Positions 5,842 to 8,171 of a DNA stretch of 8,171 nucleotides are shown one piece after another. This DNA comes from DAOTTW01 sp034437615. GTDB taxonomy: Bacteria; Chloroflexota; Anaerolineae; Aggregatilineales; Phototrophicaceae. Position 1 is the stretch's first letter, and each line of letters opens with the position of its first letter. Position numbers and translations under genes: made by a program. Under the pieces are notes generated by a model. That model saw nothing but the letters and a program-made list of their open reading frames with translations, was not told the DNA's origin and did not search any database. The stretch is taken from positions 1-8,171 of the forward strand of contig DAOTTW010000241.1 in assembly GCA_034437615.1 (NCBI GenBank), given 5' to 3'.

Positions 5842-6017
5842 GATAATTGGCCGCATTTTATGGCGGTTTGCACCGCCCCGGACGCCAAGAATGGCGTCCC
5901 TACGGTCCAAAACGGCTGTGTAGGGACGCGGCTTGCTGCGTCCGCTACTGAAGACGACGACAAATCTAAAATACCTACCCCTGTGAAGATTGAGGGGGTG
6001 AGGGCTGAGTCGTTACA
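5827..6017. repeat. Composite palindromic repeat, inverted partner of 1-141
   Basis: Bases 5827-5967 are the reverse complement of 141-1, including the stem GACGCCA-AGAA-TGGCGTC (5881-5898) and the GTAGGGACGC unit of 5921-5943. From 5969 on, ATACCTACCCCTG and GAGGGGGTGAGGGCTGAGT(C)GTTAC repeat the direct-orientation motifs of 129-141 and 290-310, but without the tandem array or nested hairpin found there. The block ends 6 bp before the stop codon of the HAD phosphatase gene. No coding potential was seen. Confidence 0.85.
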
Positions 6018-6022
6018 GCTTG

Positions 6023-6706
6023 CTATGATAAGGGCACGTGCTGCAAAAACGTGGTCAGGTCGTCCAGCATCACATCAGGGTTGCTGGCAATCAGCGCGTC
6101 GCGCTCTTCAAAGCCCGTAAAAACCGTGACGGTGTAGGCTCCTAGCGCCTTTGCTGCCGTCACATCGTTCACCGTATCGCCAATCACGATCACATCAGTT
6201 GCGCTGATAGGCTGGCCCGTGTGCTTGATGGCGCGTTCCAGCGCAAAGCGCACTAGATCAGCCCGCTTGTCGGATTCGTTGCCATAGCCACCCACAGCAA
6301 ACCAAGCCGGATCAAAGCCTGCCGCCTGCAATTTAATCGGCGCGGTGTAGCTGGTGTTGCCTGTGACGATACCGAGCGTGATGTCGGCTTGCTGGCGTAA
6401 ATGTGCGATCAGGTCATGGGCACCGGGGCAAGCCTGCACGTCGAACTGAGCGACAAGCGCGGCCATATGCACTGCGAAGCGCTGCTCATAGTGGGCCATC
6501 TGCGCCCCGATCTGCTCACGGGTGTAGCCGTGCGGCGTCAGCACCTCAACTAGAATCTGCCAGTCTGTTTTGCCACCGAACGGATGCGTGCGGATGCCCG
6601 CGTCGGTGCCGAAAACCTCTTGCATGGCGAACGCTTTGGCTTCACGCCCCAGGCCCTTGCCGATTAACAGCGTCCCGTCAATGTCGAACAGCAGTAATTT
6701 TGGCAT
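6023..6706 (-). CDS. HAD-superfamily phosphatase (phosphoglycolate phosphatase-like)
   Basis: This is a cytoplasmic haloacid-dehalogenase hydrolase of 227 residues, likely a small-molecule phosphatase. Motif I is FDIDGTL (7-13; nucleophile D8, acid/base D10). Motif II is VTGN (114-117, T115). The motif III lysine is probably K147. Motif IV is IGDTVNDVTAAKALG (175-189; D177, D181). A helical cap of type C1 lies between motifs I and II. Length and motifs fit Gph-type phosphoglycolate or pyrophosphate phosphatases, but substrate cannot be set from sequence. The start at 6706 has no clear Shine-Dalgarno sequence; the first codons lead straight into motif I, so the start is not in doubt by more than a few residues. 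It follows the thioredoxin gene on the same strand with a 70-bp gap holding a strong palindrome, so co-transcription is uncertain. Confidence 0.85.
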   Translation of the reverse strand: MPKLLLFDIDGTLLIGKGLGREAKAFAMQEVFGTDAGIRTHPFGGKTDWQILVEVLTPHGYTREQIGAQMAHYEQRFAVHMAALVAQFDVQACPGAHDLIAHLRQQADITLGIVTGNTSYTAPIKLQAAGFDPAWFAVGGYGNESDKRADLVRFALERAIKHTGQPISATDVIVIGDTVNDVTAAKALGAYTVTVFTGFEERDALIASNPDVMLDDLTTFLQHVPLS

Positions 6707-6740
6707 GTTATGTCAGGCGATTTGGCATGAGCCAAACCCA

Positions 6741-6760
6741 GGGCACGGCGTGCCGTGCCC
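6741..6760. repeat. GC-rich perfect palindrome downstream of thioredoxin gene
   Basis: GGGCACGGC-GT-GCCGTGCCC is a 9-bp perfect stem with only two unpaired bases. On the minus strand it is preceded by GTAG, giving GTAGGGGCACGGC, which parallels the GTAGGGACGCC head of the main repeat family, so it is probably a related REP-like element. CCCAG (6737-6741) and CTGGG (6772-6776) add an outer stem. No T-tract follows, so it may only weakly terminate the thioredoxin transcript. Confidence 0.65.
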
Positions 6761-6776
6761 CTACGCCATCTCTGGG

Positions 6777-7613
6777 CTAGTTCTGGCTCTGCTCGTCCTG
6801 TGACGCTGCGATGCGCTCACGGGCCTTCTGCTTGTCTTCTTCAGGGATTTCCAGTTCGACCAGTTGGCCGATCAAATCGCGGAAGGCTTCTTCCGGGAAG
6901 GCACCGGGCTGATTGAAGACCAACAGGCCATCCTTGAAGGCCATGATCGTCGGGATGCTCATAATCTGGAACGCTTGCGATAGGCCGGGGTTGGCGTCGG
7001 TATCGACCTTCGCAATGCGCACCTGCCCCGCGTATTCTTCCGCGAGCTTATCCATAATCGGCGCGACCATCTTACACGGGCCACACCAATCCGCCCAGAA
7101 ATCGACCAGCACAGGCATTTCCTGCGAGAATTCGATGACTTCGTTCTGGAAGTCCTGATCGGTCACGTGGACGGGTTCCTTCGTCGTCAGGTCGTTGTTC
7201 TGGTTGCTGCTTGCGTCTGTCATGTTAGGCTCTTCTTTCTGAATTTGGTTATTTGCATCTTGCGTTTCAACGATCATGGCTTGCGCCTGATGCTCTTTGT
7301 AGGCGTTTTGCAACATCTCAATCGTCAGCAGGACATCGCTACCCCAGGGCCGTTGGCGGCGCACAAGCGCCTGCTCATTGAGCCAGCCAATCAGCACAGG
7401 TTTACTGCTCGCTTTGAAGAAATCGGCGGCCTGTGGGTTTTGTGTAGGGTCGATGCGTGCAAAAGCGACATCGTGTGTTTCCACAAGCGCTTTGCGCAGT
7501 GCCGTTACAAAGTCGCCACGCTCGCCCTCTCCGTTGGAGATTAGCAGCAGCGCGGGGCCGTTACCGATGCATTCACGCCAGTTGGCGTCTGTGAGTTGCA
7601 ACATGTCAGCCAT
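6777..7613 (-). CDS. Two-domain thioredoxin: degenerate N-domain plus catalytic WCGPC domain
   Basis: The 278-residue cytoplasmic protein has a canonical thioredoxin domain at about 147-255, with DFWADWCGPCKMVAP (171-185), KVDTDANP (202-209) and the cis-proline SIPTIMAFKDG (219-229). It reduces protein disulfides and is probably recharged by the TrxB encoded at 1167-2213. Residues 1-110 look like a second thioredoxin fold (MLQLTDANW start, ARIDPTQNP in place of KVDxxxNP, SKPVLIGWLN in place of the cis-Pro strand) that has lost the CxxC entirely. A polar Asn/Gln-rich linker joins the two. An internal ATG (7223, residue 131) could give a normal stand-alone thioredoxin of 148 residues. The long form is preferred because the reading frame is open, the N-domain is recognisable, and a promoter lies upstream of 7613. 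The C-terminus is a charged helix. Confidence 0.85.
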   Translation of the reverse strand: MADMLQLTDANWRECIGNGPALLLISNGEGERGDFVTALRKALVETHDVAFARIDPTQNPQAADFFKASSKPVLIGWLNEQALVRRQRPWGSDVLLTIEMLQNAYKEHQAQAMIVETQDANNQIQKEEPNMTDASSNQNNDLTTKEPVHVTDQDFQNEVIEFSQEMPVLVDFWADWCGPCKMVAPIMDKLAEEYAGQVRIAKVDTDANPGLSQAFQIMSIPTIMAFKDGLLVFNQPGAFPEEAFRDLIGQLVELEIPEEDKQKARERIAASQDEQSQN

Positions 7614-7664
7614 CAGGTTTGGACCTCTGTCTCTAAAAGTCCCTGTACATAGGACTCGTGTCGT

Positions 7665-7693
7665 ATTATCGCGATAGTCAGGTTATCCGGCAA
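7665..7693 (-). promoter_or_regulatory. Promoter of the thioredoxin gene
   Basis: On the minus strand, TTGCCG (7693-7688), a 17-bp spacer and GATAAT (7670-7665; 5 of 6 consensus) form a plausible sigma70-type promoter about 45 bases before the ATG at 7613. A perfect palindrome, TATCGCGATA (7667-7676), overlaps the -10 and could be an operator. Confidence 0.5.
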
Positions 7694-7778
7694 AGCCAGA
7701 TGTCGTTTATGCTTCGCTGTGTATTAGAAGGGGCGTGTACGCTGGATATTACTCATGGATTTTGAGATGGCTTGTGTA

Positions 7779-7961
7779 TCAACCACTATCTTGATCTTCG
7801 TTAGGATGTAGGCCAGCTTGTATCCATGTTGAACGTGCTATGATCATAAACGGATCGTCATTAATTTTCAGCGCAGCAATGGTTGCACGTCCAGTTTGTG
7901 TTAGGCCATGAAGTGTTAAGCCATCTGCCGACCAAGCAAAGTGTTCACGCCACTTTTGCAA
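7779..7961 (-). pseudogene. Gene remnant truncated by a repeat (possible HNH-nuclease C-terminus)
   Basis: An open frame of 60 codons encodes WSADGLTLHGLTQTGRAT, then ALKINDDP, then ARSTWIQAGLHPN. From memory this resembles the C-terminal end of HNH-endonuclease-like proteins, where a 'GLTPTGRAT...L.MN.P....AR..W...GWHP' pattern is typical; a database search is needed. Immediately upstream in frame is TAG, part of the dispersed repeat (CTGAGTAG on the minus strand), so the coding frame is cut exactly where the repeat begins. There is no ATG start; only TTG at 7961. It is read as a 3' fragment of a once longer gene, not a live short gene. Confidence 0.5.
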
Positions 7962-8065
7962 CTACTCAGCCCTCACCCCAAACCCCTTCTCAAGGGTAGG
8001 TTTTTCATGATTGACTGTATTTTATGGCGGCTTGCGCCGCCCCGGACAGGTCAGGTAACTACTCA
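7962..8065. repeat. Third copy of the dispersed repeat, inverted and partial
   Basis: CTACTCAGCCCTCACCCCAA, followed by ACCCC, is the reverse complement of the end of the 249-310 repeat. It is followed by AAGGGTAGGTTTTT and then TGTATTTTATGGCGGC-TTGC-GCCGCCCCGGAC, matching the inner part of the block at 5829-5882. The GACGCC stem half that should follow is missing: the sequence breaks off at CCGGACA (8042-8047). A further GTAACTACTCAG (8055-8066) follows, so the copy appears internally deleted or rearranged. Confidence 0.75.
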
Positions 8066-8083
8066 GGCCAGTCTGTGTGTGTC

Positions 8084-8171
8084 GCCACTGGCTAAAGCCA
8101 GCGGCTTCCGCAGGGCCAACCCCCCTGAAGGGGGCTATTGCACGCTGCATACAGCCTGCTTGAGCAGGCTT
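8084..8171. repeat. Cluster of three palindromes at the window end
   Basis: In order: GCCACTGGCT-AA-AGCCAGCGGC (8084-8105, one mismatch in a 10-bp stem); CCCCC-TGAA-GGGGG (8121-8134); and AGCCTGC-TTGA-GCAGGCT (8153-8170, perfect 7-bp stem). The series resembles dispersed REP-like clusters but is unrelated in sequence to the GTAGGGACGCC family. It runs off the window, so its right end is unknown. No coding signal was seen. Confidence 0.7.

Noticed and set aside
6741..6760. Rho-independent terminator of the thioredoxin gene
   Set aside because: The stem is strong, but no T-tract follows on either strand, so it is listed as a repeat.

Overview
The window looks like chromosomal DNA from a free-living bacterium, most likely of the phylum Chloroflexota (Anaerolineae-like). 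This is inference. It rests on the long-form sugar nucleotidylyltransferase, the LPxTG-type surface protein, and above all the dense families of short palindromic repeats (GTAGGGACGCC-type, and the 'CCCTCACCCCAAACCCC' type ending in GTAACTACTCAG) that fill nearly every intergenic gap. No rRNA, tRNA, CRISPR array, intact insertion sequence or phage gene was seen.

Layout: 1-307 is a repeat block with palindromes, a five-copy 10-bp tandem array and a nested hairpin. 308-907 (-) encodes a small secreted protein with an LPATG cell-wall sorting signal. 908-1166 holds its promoter and two repeat copies. 1167-2213 (-) is thioredoxin reductase. 2296-2592 (-) is a small Cys/His protein. 2757-4178 (-) is a monofunctional aspartate kinase. 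4179-4495 (-) is the kinase's leader region. 4707-5780 (+) is a long-form glucose-1-phosphate thymidylyltransferase-like enzyme with a terminator. 5811-6017 is a second repeat block, largely an inverted copy of the first. 6023-6706 (-) is a HAD phosphatase. 6777-7613 (-) is a two-domain thioredoxin. 7779-7961 (-) is a gene remnant cut by a repeat. 7962-8171 is repeats to the window edge.

The most striking element is the leader of the aspartate kinase gene. Reading on the minus strand, a consensus-like promoter (TTGACA, 17 bp, TATTGT) is followed by an unlisted 33-codon ORF (4388 to 4287) with 11 Thr, 3 Ile and 3 internal Met codons. A perfect 10-bp GC-rich hairpin with a T7 run comes next, and then the kinase gene. 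This is the architecture of a ribosome-mediated transcription attenuator. The over-represented amino acids are end products of the pathway that aspartate kinase starts, much as in the thrL leader of enteric bacteria. A 7-bp complementarity between the Thr codons and the end of the leader ORF, a leader hairpin, and a possible alternative pairing with the terminator give candidate switch structures.

Functionally, thioredoxin reductase and the two-domain thioredoxin could form one disulfide-reducing system although they are 4.6 kb apart. The other genes (amino-acid biosynthesis, deoxysugar synthesis, phosphatase, surface protein) look like independent housekeeping units separated by repeats. All are on the minus strand except the nucleotidylyltransferase.
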